Source: Amnibacterium endophyticum (GTDB lineage Bacteria > Actinomycetota > Actinomycetes > Actinomycetales > Microbacteriaceae). From it: DNA of 64,000 bases. The notes beneath the pieces are model-generated. The model was given only the letters and a program-made list of their open reading frames with translations, did no database searches and was not told where the DNA came from. Made by a program: the position numbers and the translations under genes. Of this stretch, positions 1 through 8,069 are shown piece by piece; position 1 is the stretch's first letter; each line of letters opens with the position of its first letter. The stretch is taken from assembly GCF_042680685.1 (NCBI RefSeq), contig NZ_JBHUEA010000005.1, positions 1-64,000 on the forward strand, in the 5' to 3' direction.

Positions 1-79
1 CGCGGCGCGCCGGCCGGCGACCGCCGTCCCGCGCAGCGCGCCGCCCGCGCCCTTCGGCCCGCGCGAGGCGCGCGGCACG

Positions 80-1615
80 GTGGCGGCGCTGCCCGCCACA
101 GGTCCGGTCCCGCAGATCGCTGCACCGTCGTTGCGCACCGGACCGATCCCCGTCGTCGGGCAGGAGCGCGTACGCCGCCCGGTGGGCCGGTGGTTCGCGG
201 TCGCGGCGGCCCTCGTCGTCGCCGGCGGCGTGGTCGCCCAGCTGACCGCGCAGCAGTCGGTCGCCGAACCGGCCGCGGCGGTGCGCGCCGCCGACACCGA
301 CACGTCGGACCTCCCGACCACCGCCACCGACGAAGTCACGACGGCACCGGCCTCGCCGTCCTCGAGCGGCCCGGGCTCGACCGCGTCGTCGAGCGGCGTC
401 CCGACGCCGACGACCTCGGGCGGCTCGCCCTTCGTGGCGGTGCCCGTGCTGCCGGGCGAGCAGCCGACCGAGCCGGGCGCGGCCGGCGAACGCGGCGACG
501 ATCCCGTCCCGTCGCCCGGTGACGTCGACGCCGGCTCGCCCTCCGCGGACCCGAGCCGAGCGACCTCGTCCGCTCCTTCCCGTCCCGCTCGTCCTTCGCA
601 GTCGACCTCGGCGTCGCCCTCCGCCCCGGCGTCGACGACCGCCCAGCCCTCCGACGGCCCGTCCGCGTCGGCTGCGCCCACGGAATCACCCGAGTCGAGG
701 CCCACCGCCGCGCCGACGGGCGACGCCTCCGCGGTGCGCTCCATACGAGCGGCCGCCTCCGACGCCGGGGGGAAGAACCTCGACCTCGGCGCCGGCACCT
801 GGCGGTTCGACGACTTCCGCGACGACCTGCTCGGCGTCCACCTGTCCGGCTCCCTCGTCGGCGCGGGGTCGTCGCGCACGACGATCGCCATGACCCCGAA
901 GTCGTCGTCCAAGCGCTCCTCGGTGCCGAAGAAGGCGTGGACGACCAACCAGCTCTCGCTGCTGAAGGTGAGCGGCGCGACGCGGCTGAGCGGCTTCACG
1001 CTGCGCGGCACCGAGCAGGGCCACCTCTACAACGGGCTGCGGATCAGCAAGAGCTCGGGGACGAGGATCACCGACGTGAAGGTGCTCTCGGTGCCCGGCA
1101 ACGACGACATCCCGCCCGGCGAGACGTTCGGCATCAACGACTTCCACACCGACGGCAGCCGGTACAGCGGGGTCGAGGTCGACGGGAACGGGATCGCGAG
1201 CGCGAACTTCGGCACGAACAGCTCGAAGAACACGACCATCGTCGACTCCTGGTTCCACGACTCCGGCCACGCGAACGGCGCGACCTTCTGGCAGACGAGG
1301 AACGTGACCGTGCGGGACACGCGCTCGACGGGCAACTACGACACCGGCTTCAACTTCGAGCGGGTCAGCGGCGACGTGCTGCTCGACCACGTGACGGTGA
1401 AGGGCAACCGGCTCGCGCACCTGCGCATCAACAGCGACCAGGGCAGCGCCGACTACCGGATCGTGGACCCGGTGTTCGACGGGCCGAAGCTGAAGATCCT
1501 GATGACCGCGAAGTACATGGGGCACGCCAACCTGCAGAAGCGGTCGGACGTGAAGGTGATCATCAGCGGCGTCGACCGCACGGACGAAGTAGTCCAATGG
1601 GTCACCCACTTCTGA
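80..1615 (+). CDS. membrane-anchored right-handed beta-helix (pectate-lyase-like) protein, possibly 5'-truncated by window edge
   Basis: The product has a proline-rich cytoplasmic N-terminus, one membrane segment at about residues 38-56 (FAVAAALVVAGGVVA), a long Ser/Thr/Pro/Ala-rich linker (about 60-215) long enough to cross a cell wall, and a C-terminal parallel beta-helix domain (about 216-505) with repeated Asn/Gly/Val turns such as NVTVRDTRSTGNYDTGFNF. Beta-helix domains of this sort bind or cleave polysaccharides, so a surface role in glycan modification or attachment is inferred. The GTG at 80 is the first visible start, but the frame is open to the left edge and the upstream residues are also Pro/Arg-rich, so the true start may lie outside the window. 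No catalytic residues can be assigned. A GT2 gene follows 16 bp later with a good RBS, suggesting an operon. Confidence 0.8.
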   Translation: MAALPATGPVPQIAAPSLRTGPIPVVGQERVRRPVGRWFAVAAALVVAGGVVAQLTAQQSVAEPAAAVRAADTDTSDLPTTATDEVTTAPASPSSSGPGSTASSSGVPTPTTSGGSPFVAVPVLPGEQPTEPGAAGERGDDPVPSPGDVDAGSPSADPSRATSSAPSRPARPSQSTSASPSAPASTTAQPSDGPSASAAPTESPESRPTAAPTGDASAVRSIRAAASDAGGKNLDLGAGTWRFDDFRDDLLGVHLSGSLVGAGSSRTTIAMTPKSSSKRSSVPKKAWTTNQLSLLKVSGATRLSGFTLRGTEQGHLYNGLRISKSSGTRITDVKVLSVPGNDDIPPGETFGINDFHTDGSRYSGVEVDGNGIASANFGTNSSKNTTIVDSWFHDSGHANGATFWQTRNVTVRDTRSTGNYDTGFNFERVSGDVLLDHVTVKGNRLAHLRINSDQGSADYRIVDPVFDGPKLKILMTAKYMGHANLQKRSDVKVIISGVDRTDEVVQWVTHF

Positions 1616-1631
1616 GGCGGGAGGAGCGCTG

Positions 1632-2552
1632 ATGACCGACACCCGCGTCGTGGTCGCGGTGCTGACCTACAAGCGGCCGGACGACCTCGCCGCCGTCCTG
1701 CCGCTGCTCGTCGACCAGGCGGTCGACGTGCCGGACGGGTTCGCCGTCGAGGTCCTGGTCGTCGACAACGACCCCGCGGCCGGCGCACGGCAGCAGGTCG
1801 AGGCGTTCGCGGCATCGGTACCCGTCCGGTACGAGCACGAGGCGGAGCCCGGGATCGCCGCCGCGCGCAACCGGGCGCTCGACCGCTCGTCCGATGCGCG
1901 CCTGCTCGTGTACATCGACGACGACGAGCGGCCGGAGCCGCACTGGCTGCGGCTGCTGCTCGAGACCTGGCTCGGCCACGCCGCGGCCGGCGTCGTGGGC
2001 CCGGTGGTCTCGACGTTCGCCGTCGAACCCCCCTCCTTCGTCCGCGCGGGTCGGTTCTTCGACCGCCGCAGGCTGCCGAGCGGCACCGCGGTGACCGTCG
2101 CCGCGACGAACAACCTGCTACTCGACCTCGACCTGGTGCGCGCGGCGGGACTCCGCTTCGACACGACGCTCGGCACCGTCGGCGGCAGCGACACCCTCTT
2201 CACCCGCGGGCTCGTGCAGGCCGGCGGCCGCATGGTGTGGTGCGACGAGGCGGTCGTCGTGGACGTGGTGCCCGCCGAGCGGACCACGACCTCGTGGAAC
2301 CTGCGGCGCGCGCTCCGCAGCGGCAACAGCTGGTCGGTGACCGCGCTGCGGCTCGAGCAGGGCGGCCCGCTGCAGCGCGCTCGGCTCGTGGGGCGGGGCG
2401 CGGTGCGCATCGGCGGCGGCGCTGCGCGGGCGGCGTGGGGCGCGGTCGCGCGCTCGGAGGCGCACCGGGCGCGCGGGATCCGCTCCGTCGCCCGCGGCAC
2501 GGGCATGGTGATGGGCGCGACGGGCCTGCTCTACCGCGAGTACAAGCGCTGA
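1632..2552 (+). CDS. family 2 glycosyltransferase
   Basis: This 306-aa GT-A-fold enzyme transfers a sugar from a nucleotide donor and probably acts on the inner membrane face. The N-terminus VAVLTYKRPDDL is the typical GT2 first beta strand, VLVVDND follows near residue 42, and the metal-binding region YIDDDERPEP lies near residues 94-103, preceded by GIAAARNRAL. There is no membrane domain, so it is likely a soluble or peripheral single-addition enzyme rather than a processive synthase. The ATG has a strong RBS (GGGAGGAG, 5 nt before it) and follows the beta-helix gene by 16 bp. Donor and acceptor cannot be predicted. The stop codon is only 12 bp from a block of palindromic repeats. Confidence 0.9.
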   Translation: MTDTRVVVAVLTYKRPDDLAAVLPLLVDQAVDVPDGFAVEVLVVDNDPAAGARQQVEAFAASVPVRYEHEAEPGIAAARNRALDRSSDARLLVYIDDDERPEPHWLRLLLETWLGHAAAGVVGPVVSTFAVEPPSFVRAGRFFDRRRLPSGTAVTVAATNNLLLDLDLVRAAGLRFDTTLGTVGGSDTLFTRGLVQAGGRMVWCDEAVVVDVVPAERTTTSWNLRRALRSGNSWSVTALRLEQGGPLQRARLVGRGAVRIGGGAARAAWGAVARSEAHRARGIRSVARGTGMVMGATGLLYREYKR

Positions 2553-2564
2553 CCCCTGTCCACA

Positions 2565-2773
2565 ACGCGGACTTGCCCCGAATCGCGGCTCGCCCCGGCG
2601 CGTCACGACAACCAGAGGCAACCCCGCGCCTCCGAGGACGCGGACTTGCCTCGTGTTGCGGATCGCTCCGGCGCGTCATGACAAACCGAGGCAAGTCCGC
2701 GTCACTCGCGACGCGGACTTGCCTCCTTTTGCGGATTCTTCCGGCGCGTCGCAGCAACGAGTGGCAAGCGCGC
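2565..2773. repeat. three palindromic repeat units with exact 73-bp period (left block)
   Basis: Three units start at 2565, 2638 and 2711, each opening with ACGCGGACTTGCC and closing with a near reverse complement (GGCAAGTCCGCG in the middle unit, diverged in the others). The middle unit (2638-2702) has a perfect 16-bp stem. The interior contains a conserved asymmetric core (CTCCGGCGCGTC-type) that gives each unit a direction. The block lies between the GT2 stop and the DUF559 gene, and related units in the opposite orientation lie on the other side of that gene. Confidence 0.85.
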
Positions 2774-2794
2774 GTCGAGGCGGATCGGAGGAGC

Positions 2795-3685
2795 TCAGGC
2801 GCGGGAGGCGATCGCGGCTCGGATGCGCTGGGGGATGTCGTCGCGGCGGTGCGCCAGGTCGTCCTTCGTGATCCGGATCACGCGCCAGCCGAGCGCCTGC
2901 AGCAGCTCGTACCGGTGGACGTCCTTCAGCAGGATCGCCTTGTCGACGAAGTGCAGCTCGCCCTCGTACTCGATCACGATGCGCCACTGCGGGTACACGA
3001 GGTCGCACTCCGCGATCCACCGCCCCTGCTCGTCCAGGACGTCCTCGTTGATCAGCGGTTCGGGCAGGCCGGCCGCAACGATGAGACGACGCAACTCCGT
3101 CTCCTTCGGCGAGCGCACCCCCGCCCGGAGCTCCGGCAGCGCGCGGTTCAGCAACGACTGCCGAGGACGATCGCCGGCCCGGACAGCGCGGAGAAGGGCG
3201 TGGAGGGTGAGCGGCTGAGGTCGCCCCTTCGCCAGGAGGCTCTCGCCGGCGATCACGAGGTCGTCGAGCCCGAGCACCGTCGCGAGCTGGCACCAGGCCT
3301 CCTCCGCCCGCGCGACGGGGAGCCCCTGGACCTCCGTCACGAGCCCCGGACGATCGACGAGCAGGTGGCCGCGGACGCCGCGCCCGCGTGGCTGCCGCTG
3401 GCCGGGCCGGACCGCGACGTGCACCTCCGTGCGCTGCTCGACGACCAGCGGGAGCCACATCCCGTGCAGCAGGGCCGCCGTGGTGTGGGAGAAGAACTGG
3501 CCGACCGGCATCTTCGGCGCGTAGTGCTCGGCGAGCTCGACGACTGTCGTCGGTGCCGTGAACGCCCGCACGCCGTGGAACGGCTTCGCCCACGAGTCGT
3601 GCCGCAGCTCGGCGGGGGTCAGTCCGGCGGCGAGGCCGTCCGAGTACGTGAAGGCGTCGCCGAGTCCGGGAGCGTTCCGAGCCAT
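2795..3685 (-). CDS. AbiEi-like/DUF559 (Vsr-type PD-(D/E)XK) endonuclease-domain protein
   Basis: This 296-aa protein has a helical N-terminal part (about 1-90, FTYSDGLAAGLTPAELRHD, then FFSHTTAALLHGMWLP) resembling the winged-helix region of AbiEi-type proteins. Its C-terminal part (about 195-290) is of DUF559/very-short-patch-repair nuclease type, with SPKETELRRLI, ECDLVYPQWRIVIEYEGE (candidate catalytic Asp and Glu) and a terminal GWRVIRITKDDL. Family knowledge suggests a nicking or restriction-like nuclease or an antitoxin-derived regulator; activity is not proven. The gene is unrelated to the surrounding glycan genes, fills the gap between two convergent genes, and is flanked by inverted blocks of 73-bp palindromic units. 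This arrangement suggests a self-contained mobile or selfish unit. ATG at 3685 was chosen because it starts the conserved domain. Confidence 0.85.
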   Translation of the reverse strand: MARNAPGLGDAFTYSDGLAAGLTPAELRHDSWAKPFHGVRAFTAPTTVVELAEHYAPKMPVGQFFSHTTAALLHGMWLPLVVEQRTEVHVAVRPGQRQPRGRGVRGHLLVDRPGLVTEVQGLPVARAEEAWCQLATVLGLDDLVIAGESLLAKGRPQPLTLHALLRAVRAGDRPRQSLLNRALPELRAGVRSPKETELRRLIVAAGLPEPLINEDVLDEQGRWIAECDLVYPQWRIVIEYEGELHFVDKAILLKDVHRYELLQALGWRVIRITKDDLAHRRDDIPQRIRAAIASRA

Positions 3686-3881
3686 GCGCGGGAGCGTGGC
3701 CCGCCCGCGCCGACCTCAGGGCGGCGAGTTCCGCGGACGTGGCGATCCGGGCCCGGGTCCGCCCTGGGGAGGAGCGGAGTCCCCGATCCGGGAGACGTGG
3801 ACCGGTCTCGAGCCGGCCAGCCGGACCGCCCGCTCGCGCACGTGTCCGGACGCGAGGAGCGGCCAGGGCGCGACTGCGGGG
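3686..3881. other. gene-free spacer upstream of the DUF559 gene
   Basis: This 196-bp very GC-rich stretch lies between the start of the nuclease gene and the right repeat block. It must contain the promoter of the nuclease gene. I see no convincing gene in it; short open frames here have no recognisable product. Confidence 0.5.
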
Positions 3882-4018
3882 ACGCACGCTTGCCGCACGT
3901 TGTCCTGACACGCCGAGCCGTGCAGCAGAACGTGGCAAGTGCGCGGTCGCGGAAGCGCACGCTTGCGCCTCGTTGTCGCGACACGCCGCAGGCGCCAGCA
4001 ACAAGTGGCAAGTCCGCG
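3882..4018. repeat. two palindromic repeat units with 73-bp period, inverted relative to the left block
   Basis: Units start at 3882 and 3955 (same 73-bp period as at 2565-2773). They open with CGCACGCTTGC and close with GTGGCAAGTGCGCG or GTGGCAAGTCCGCG. The interior (GTTGTCCTGACACGCC) matches the reverse complement of the left-block interior (GTTTGTCATGACGCGCC), so the two blocks point towards each other around the nuclease gene. The block ends 17 bp before the stop codon of the next gene. Confidence 0.8.
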
Positions 4019-4035
4019 GTATCAGCGGGTCGGGC

Positions 4036-5454
4036 TCATCGTGCGGCGGGAGTTGCGCGGGTGCGGGACGACCGAGCACGCGCGGGGGCGGAGGCGAGGG
4101 CGAGGGCGGTCAGCGCCGCGGAGGACGGCCAGGCGAGCACGTCGAAGACCAGCGCGGTCGCGGCGATGACGAGCACGACCGGCAGCAGGGTGCGCTCGGC
4201 CCGGACGAGCGCGAGCACCAGCAGCGCGACGAAGAGCGCGACCGCCACCAGGCCGCCCTGGGAGAGCAGCAGCACCAGCTCGTTGTCGACCGCGCGCAGG
4301 CCGTCCTGCTGCAGCAGCCCCGCGCCGAACATGCGGCTCGTCGACGCCCAGCCGTTGCCGAGCAGCACGGCCGGCGGCGTCTGCTCCGTCAGCAGCCCGG
4401 GCACCGCGTCGAGCGCGCCGGCGCGGTGCGTCGCGGAGCCGCTGCCCAGCCAGACGCCGAGCAGCGGGGCGGCGACCAGCGCCGCCACGACGAGCACCGC
4501 CACGGCCCCGGCGACCGCGATCACGGCGCGCCGGCCGAGCCGCCACCGCGGCACGAGGACGACGGCGACGAGGACGGCGAGCAGGATGCTGTTGCGGCTG
4601 CCGGAGAGCACCAGCCCGGCGGCGAGCGGCACCGCCGCCGCGAGGCGCACGCGCACCGGCAGCGCGACCGCGTTCCGCACCAGCAGCGCGACCGCGACCG
4701 CGAGCAGCACCCCGAGCGGCAGGGGGTGCCCGAGCGTGCCCTGCGACCGCTCGAGACCCGCCAGCAGCGGGTTCGGCAGCCCCTTCGCGACGCCGGCCGC
4801 AGTCGTCTTGGCCGCGGCCCACAGGCCCGGGGAGCCGAGCAGCGGCTCCACCACGGCGAGCACTGCCTGCACCACCGCGAGCAGCAGGAGGAAGCGGAGG
4901 ACCCGGCGTCGGACCGCGGAGGACGCGCCACCGAAGAGGAGGAACACCGACCCGAAGGCGAGCACGAACGGCGCCATCCGCAGCAGCCCGTACCGGTCGG
5001 GAGCGACCAGCGTGGCACCGCCGAGGACGACGACGAGCGCGAGGGCGAGGGCGAGCCACCAGCGACGCGGCAGCGGCCCGCCGCGCCACAGCGCGAGCAC
5101 CGTCGGAACCGCGATCGCGAGCCCCATCGCCACGATCAGCTCGCCGCCCGACGCGACCCGGGTCACCGGGACCGCGACGAGCAGCAGCAGGACGGTCTCG
5201 AGCGCGACCACGCGCCGCACGTCCGCGGAGGCGCCGATCGCGAGAGCGACCGCCGCGGCGCCGACCAGCAGCACCCCGGCGTAGAGGCCGAGCAGCAGCG
5301 CGCCCGGGTCGGCTCGAGCGCTGCCCGCCCCGACCGCGACGAGCAGCGCGCCGGCGACGAGCAGCCCCGCCTCGAGCGCGGGCCCGGCGGTGATCCGCGT
5401 CCGGACGCTCGGCGCGCTCGCGCGGAGGGCGGCGAGGGCGGTGCGCCCGCTCAT
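4036..5454 (-). CDS. O-antigen ligase/polymerase (Wzy-like) integral membrane protein
   Basis: This 472-aa protein is almost wholly hydrophobic with about 10-12 membrane helices. The Wzy_C/WaaL region is recognisable by LSGSRNSILLA near residue 285, then LGNGWASTSRMF and DNELVLLLSQGG in the last third, which correspond to the periplasmic loop and the following H/N-E-L segment of the family. Proteins of this type polymerise lipid-linked repeat units or ligate finished glycan. The ATG at 5454 overlaps the stop of the upstream GT4 gene (ATGA), so translation is coupled; flippase, GT4 and this gene form one operon. It is one of three such proteins in the window, implying more than one glycan. Confidence 0.88.
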   Translation of the reverse strand: MSGRTALAALRASAPSVRTRITAGPALEAGLLVAGALLVAVGAGSARADPGALLLGLYAGVLLVGAAAVALAIGASADVRRVVALETVLLLLVAVPVTRVASGGELIVAMGLAIAVPTVLALWRGGPLPRRWWLALALALVVVLGGATLVAPDRYGLLRMAPFVLAFGSVFLLFGGASSAVRRRVLRFLLLLAVVQAVLAVVEPLLGSPGLWAAAKTTAAGVAKGLPNPLLAGLERSQGTLGHPLPLGVLLAVAVALLVRNAVALPVRVRLAAAVPLAAGLVLSGSRNSILLAVLVAVVLVPRWRLGRRAVIAVAGAVAVLVVAALVAAPLLGVWLGSGSATHRAGALDAVPGLLTEQTPPAVLLGNGWASTSRMFGAGLLQQDGLRAVDNELVLLLSQGGLVAVALFVALLVLALVRAERTLLPVVLVIAATALVFDVLAWPSSAALTALALASAPARARSSRTRATPAAR

Positions 5455-6530
5455 GCCGGCACCGCCGTGGTCATCGCCGCATGCGCGGCGCGCTCGAAGG
5501 CCGGCGCGACGGCGTCGATCGTGAAGCGCTCGAGCGCCCGCTCCCGCGCCGCGGCGCCCAGCTCCCGACGGCGCACCGGATCGCGGAGGCCGCGGATCGC
5601 CTCGGCGAGCGCCTCGACCTCCCCCGGCGGCACCGTCATCCCGGTCCCGCCGAGCGCCCAGACGACGGGCTCCGCGGCGGAGGCGACGATCGCGCGGCCT
5701 GCGATCATCGCATCGACCAGCTTCGCGGGCAGCTGCGCGGGCGTCCAGAGGGTCGGGAGGCTCGGGACGGCGACGACGTCCGCGCCGCGCACGAGCGCCT
5801 CGCCCTCGGCGAGCGTCGTGGTGCCGAGCCAGCGCTCCCCCGCCGAGGCGTCCGAGGGCGGCGCAGCCGTCACCTCGAGCGCGACCCCGGCCCTCGCGGC
5901 CGCGACGCGCAGCACGTCGACGCCCTTGTGGCCGCGGACCGACCCGACGAAGCGCACGACGGGCTCGTCCCGCTCCGCCCAGGTCGGCTCCGGCCCGGCC
6001 GCGCGCACGTGCGGGATCACCTCGCCGCCGTACATCCGCTGCAGCACGGGGTTGCTGACGATGCGCGGCACCTCGCGGACCGCGGCCCCGAGCGCGGTGA
6101 CGGCTCGGCGGGACGGGAGGAAGCCGGGCCGGCGCAGCCGTTCGAGCGGCGGGCGCCAGGTGGTCCGCACCTCCACGTCCGGGTCGTCGACGTCGGCGAG
6201 CAGCGGGGTGCCGTCCCGCTCCGCGAGCGCGACGCCGAGGCTCGGCACCAGCGGCTTCACCGCGATCACGAGGTCGGCGCGACCGATCGCCGCGCGCACG
6301 GCGGGCAGCGCGGCGGCGCGGTCGGCGGAGGCGGGCACGACGCAGTCGTCCGCGAACGGGCTGCCGGCGAGCGGCGCCCAGAGCGCGCTCCCCTTCACCC
6401 CGACCACCTCGGTCCGCCACCCGAGGGCGCGGCTCAGCGCCCAGAGGCACCAGGTGCGCCCGAGGGAGTTGTTCTCGAAGTTCGGCGTCACCAGGGCGAC
6501 GCGGACCGGGGCGGACATCGTGCCGATCAT
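5451..6530 (-). CDS. GT4-type glycosyltransferase
   Basis: This 359-aa GT-B enzyme begins VRVALVTPNFENNSLGRTWC and has the C-terminal Rossmann domain typical of GT4: FVGSVRGHKGVDVLR (start of the donor domain), then VVAVPSLPTLWTPAQLPAKL and GTGMTVPPGEVEALAEAI. It probably adds a sugar to the lipid-linked repeat handled by the adjacent flippase and Wzy-like protein. The usual E-x7-E pair is imperfect (KLVDAMIAGRAIVAS carries Asp in place of the first Glu). ATG 6530 overlaps the flippase stop (ATGA), which favours it over the internal ATG at 6518. Confidence 0.88.
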   Translation of the reverse strand: MIGTMSAPVRVALVTPNFENNSLGRTWCLWALSRALGWRTEVVGVKGSALWAPLAGSPFADDCVVPASADRAAALPAVRAAIGRADLVIAVKPLVPSLGVALAERDGTPLLADVDDPDVEVRTTWRPPLERLRRPGFLPSRRAVTALGAAVREVPRIVSNPVLQRMYGGEVIPHVRAAGPEPTWAERDEPVVRFVGSVRGHKGVDVLRVAAARAGVALEVTAAPPSDASAGERWLGTTTLAEGEALVRGADVVAVPSLPTLWTPAQLPAKLVDAMIAGRAIVASAAEPVVWALGGTGMTVPPGEVEALAEAIRGLRDPVRRRELGAAARERALERFTIDAVAPAFERAAHAAMTTAVPA

Positions 6531-8002
6531 CCGCGCCCGGCGAGCGCGCGCACGCGCGCCAGGCCGTCTCGCGCCGCGGCGGGGTGCGCCAGGCGCAGCA
6601 CGCCGACCGCCAGCAGGGCGAAGACGACGCCGCCGGCGAGCGCGGTCGCGATCGCCGGCATCGGCAGCAGCGCGACCAGCAGGTAGCCGAGCGCGCCCCA
6701 CGCGGCCGCGTGGACGGGCGGGAGGATCGCGCCGAGCTGCTGCCGGGCCGTCACGCCGGCGAGCCGGTGCTGCACGACGAGCAGCACCGGGACGAGCAGG
6801 AACCCGCCGACGGCGTAGCCGACCGCGACGCCGAGCAGCCCGAAGGGCAGCCCGGCGACGATGCCGGCGACCTGCACGACGGTCGACAGCACCTGGAAGC
6901 GGAGGCCGAGGCCGGCCCGGCCCGTCGCGCGCATCAGCACGGGGGTGACGTAGAAGACGGTCTCGCGGGCCCCGGCGAGCGCGAGCACCGCCATGACGGG
7001 CGCGGTCGGCGCCCAGGCGGCACCGAGCAGCACCTCGACCAGCTGGGGTGCGGCGCAGGCCACGAGCACCATGGGCGGCACGGCGGTCAGCGCGAGCAGC
7101 CGGGTCGCGCGCGACAGCTGCTCCGCCAGCTCGTCGCGGCGCCCCTGCGCGCGCGACAGCACCGGGAAGAGCACGCGGTTCACCGACTGGCCGAGGAACT
7201 GCACCGGGATCACGAGCACCCGGTACGCCATCGCGTACTGGGCGAGCGCGGCCGCGCCGAGCAGGTGGCCGACGAGCACGGTGTCGGTGTTGCGGGAGAG
7301 GTAGGCGACGCCGTTCGTGGCGAAGACCCGGCCGCCGAAGCCGGCGAGCGGGGCGAAGGCGGCGAGGCGGAGGTTCGGGACCGGCCCACCCTCCAGGACG
7401 AGCAGCGCGACGGCGACGACGCCGTCCGCGACGAGGACCGACAGCACCATCGCGAAGGCGCCCGCGCCCGAGAGCGCCGCTGCGAGCCCGACCGCGGTGC
7501 CGAGCGCCGCGCCCGCGATCTCGACGACCGCCACGGGCTTCAGCGCGAGCCTGCGCAGCAGCATCGCCCGCGGCACGATCGCCGCACCCTTCAGCAGCAG
7601 GCCGGGCCCCAGCCAGAGCAGCAGGGCCGCGAGGCCGGGGGCGCCGAGGAAGGCGGACAGCAGCGGCGCGGTCACGACCGCGAGCAGGCCGAGGACGGCG
7701 GCGCTCGCCAGGTTGATCGTGGCGGTGGCGCCGGCCGAGCCGGTCGGCAGGTCGGGTCGCTGCACGAGCGCGGCGGCGAGCCCCTGGTCCAGCAGCAGCG
7801 CCGCGAGCGTCACGACGACCGTGGCCGCGGCGACCGCGCCGTAGGCCTCCGGTCCGATGATCCGGGCGAGCACGAGCGCGAGCAGGATCTGGAAGCCCTG
7901 CCGGCCGAGCACGGACAGGCTGCTCCACCGCACGGCCGTCGCGGCGGCGCGCCCGCGGAAGGCCGAGGCGGACGTCTGGTCCGTCACCTCCGTCGCTCGC
8001 AT
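6527..8002 (-). CDS. oligosaccharide flippase (Wzx, MATE/MOP superfamily)
   Basis: This 491-aa protein has 12 or more predicted membrane helices. Its N-terminal signature is VRWSSLSVLGRQGFQILLALVLARIIGPEAYGAV (residues about 25-58; read in two parts), typical of polysaccharide biosynthesis flippases that move undecaprenyl-PP-linked repeats across the membrane. It heads an operon with a GT4 and a Wzy-like protein, all joined by start/stop overlaps, so the three likely serve one polymer. The ATG at 8002 sits 6 nt after GGGGAGG. A GTG at 8008 would abut the RBS directly and is less likely. Confidence 0.9.
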   Translation of the reverse strand: MRATEVTDQTSASAFRGRAAATAVRWSSLSVLGRQGFQILLALVLARIIGPEAYGAVAAATVVVTLAALLLDQGLAAALVQRPDLPTGSAGATATINLASAAVLGLLAVVTAPLLSAFLGAPGLAALLLWLGPGLLLKGAAIVPRAMLLRRLALKPVAVVEIAGAALGTAVGLAAALSGAGAFAMVLSVLVADGVVAVALLVLEGGPVPNLRLAAFAPLAGFGGRVFATNGVAYLSRNTDTVLVGHLLGAAALAQYAMAYRVLVIPVQFLGQSVNRVLFPVLSRAQGRRDELAEQLSRATRLLALTAVPPMVLVACAAPQLVEVLLGAAWAPTAPVMAVLALAGARETVFYVTPVLMRATGRAGLGLRFQVLSTVVQVAGIVAGLPFGLLGVAVGYAVGGFLLVPVLLVVQHRLAGVTARQQLGAILPPVHAAAWGALGYLLVALLPMPAIATALAGGVVFALLAVGVLRLAHPAAARDGLARVRALAGRG

Positions 8003-8028
8003 GCGCACCCTCCCCGTGCGGTCGAGAT

Positions 8029-8064
8029 CCCGAGGTCCGGACGAGTGCTCGTCCGGACCTCGGG
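8029..8064. terminator. perfect 17-bp hairpin between two minus-strand genes
   Basis: The arms CCCGAGGTCCGGACGAG (8029-8045) and its exact reverse complement (8048-8064) are separated by TG. It starts 5 bp downstream of the beta-propeller gene stop and precedes the flippase operon. No T-run follows on the minus strand, as is common in actinobacteria. Confidence 0.7.
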
Positions 8065-8069
8065 CTCTA

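Noticed and set aside
2565..2773. CRISPR array
   Set aside because: The units have a 73-bp period but are themselves palindromic, there are only three, and no constant-repeat/unique-spacer pattern or cas gene exists.
2795..3685. Abortive-infection toxin-antitoxin pair (AbiE type)
   Set aside because: Only the antitoxin-like N-terminal half is seen and no AbiEii nucleotidyltransferase gene is adjacent; the C-terminal half is nuclease-like.
3716..3898. 60-residue minus-strand frame upstream of the DUF559 gene
   Set aside because: No RBS and no family pattern; it overlaps the repeat unit, and the Pro/Gly/Arg bias fits non-coding GC-rich DNA.
2237..5284. Very long open frame on the plus strand (about 1015 codons), and similar ones at 3739-6948, 6584-8077 and 7857-9890
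   Set aside because: They run antisense or out of frame to recognisable minus-strand genes, have low-complexity Arg/Ala/Pro composition and no family resemblance; long antisense frames are expected at this GC content.
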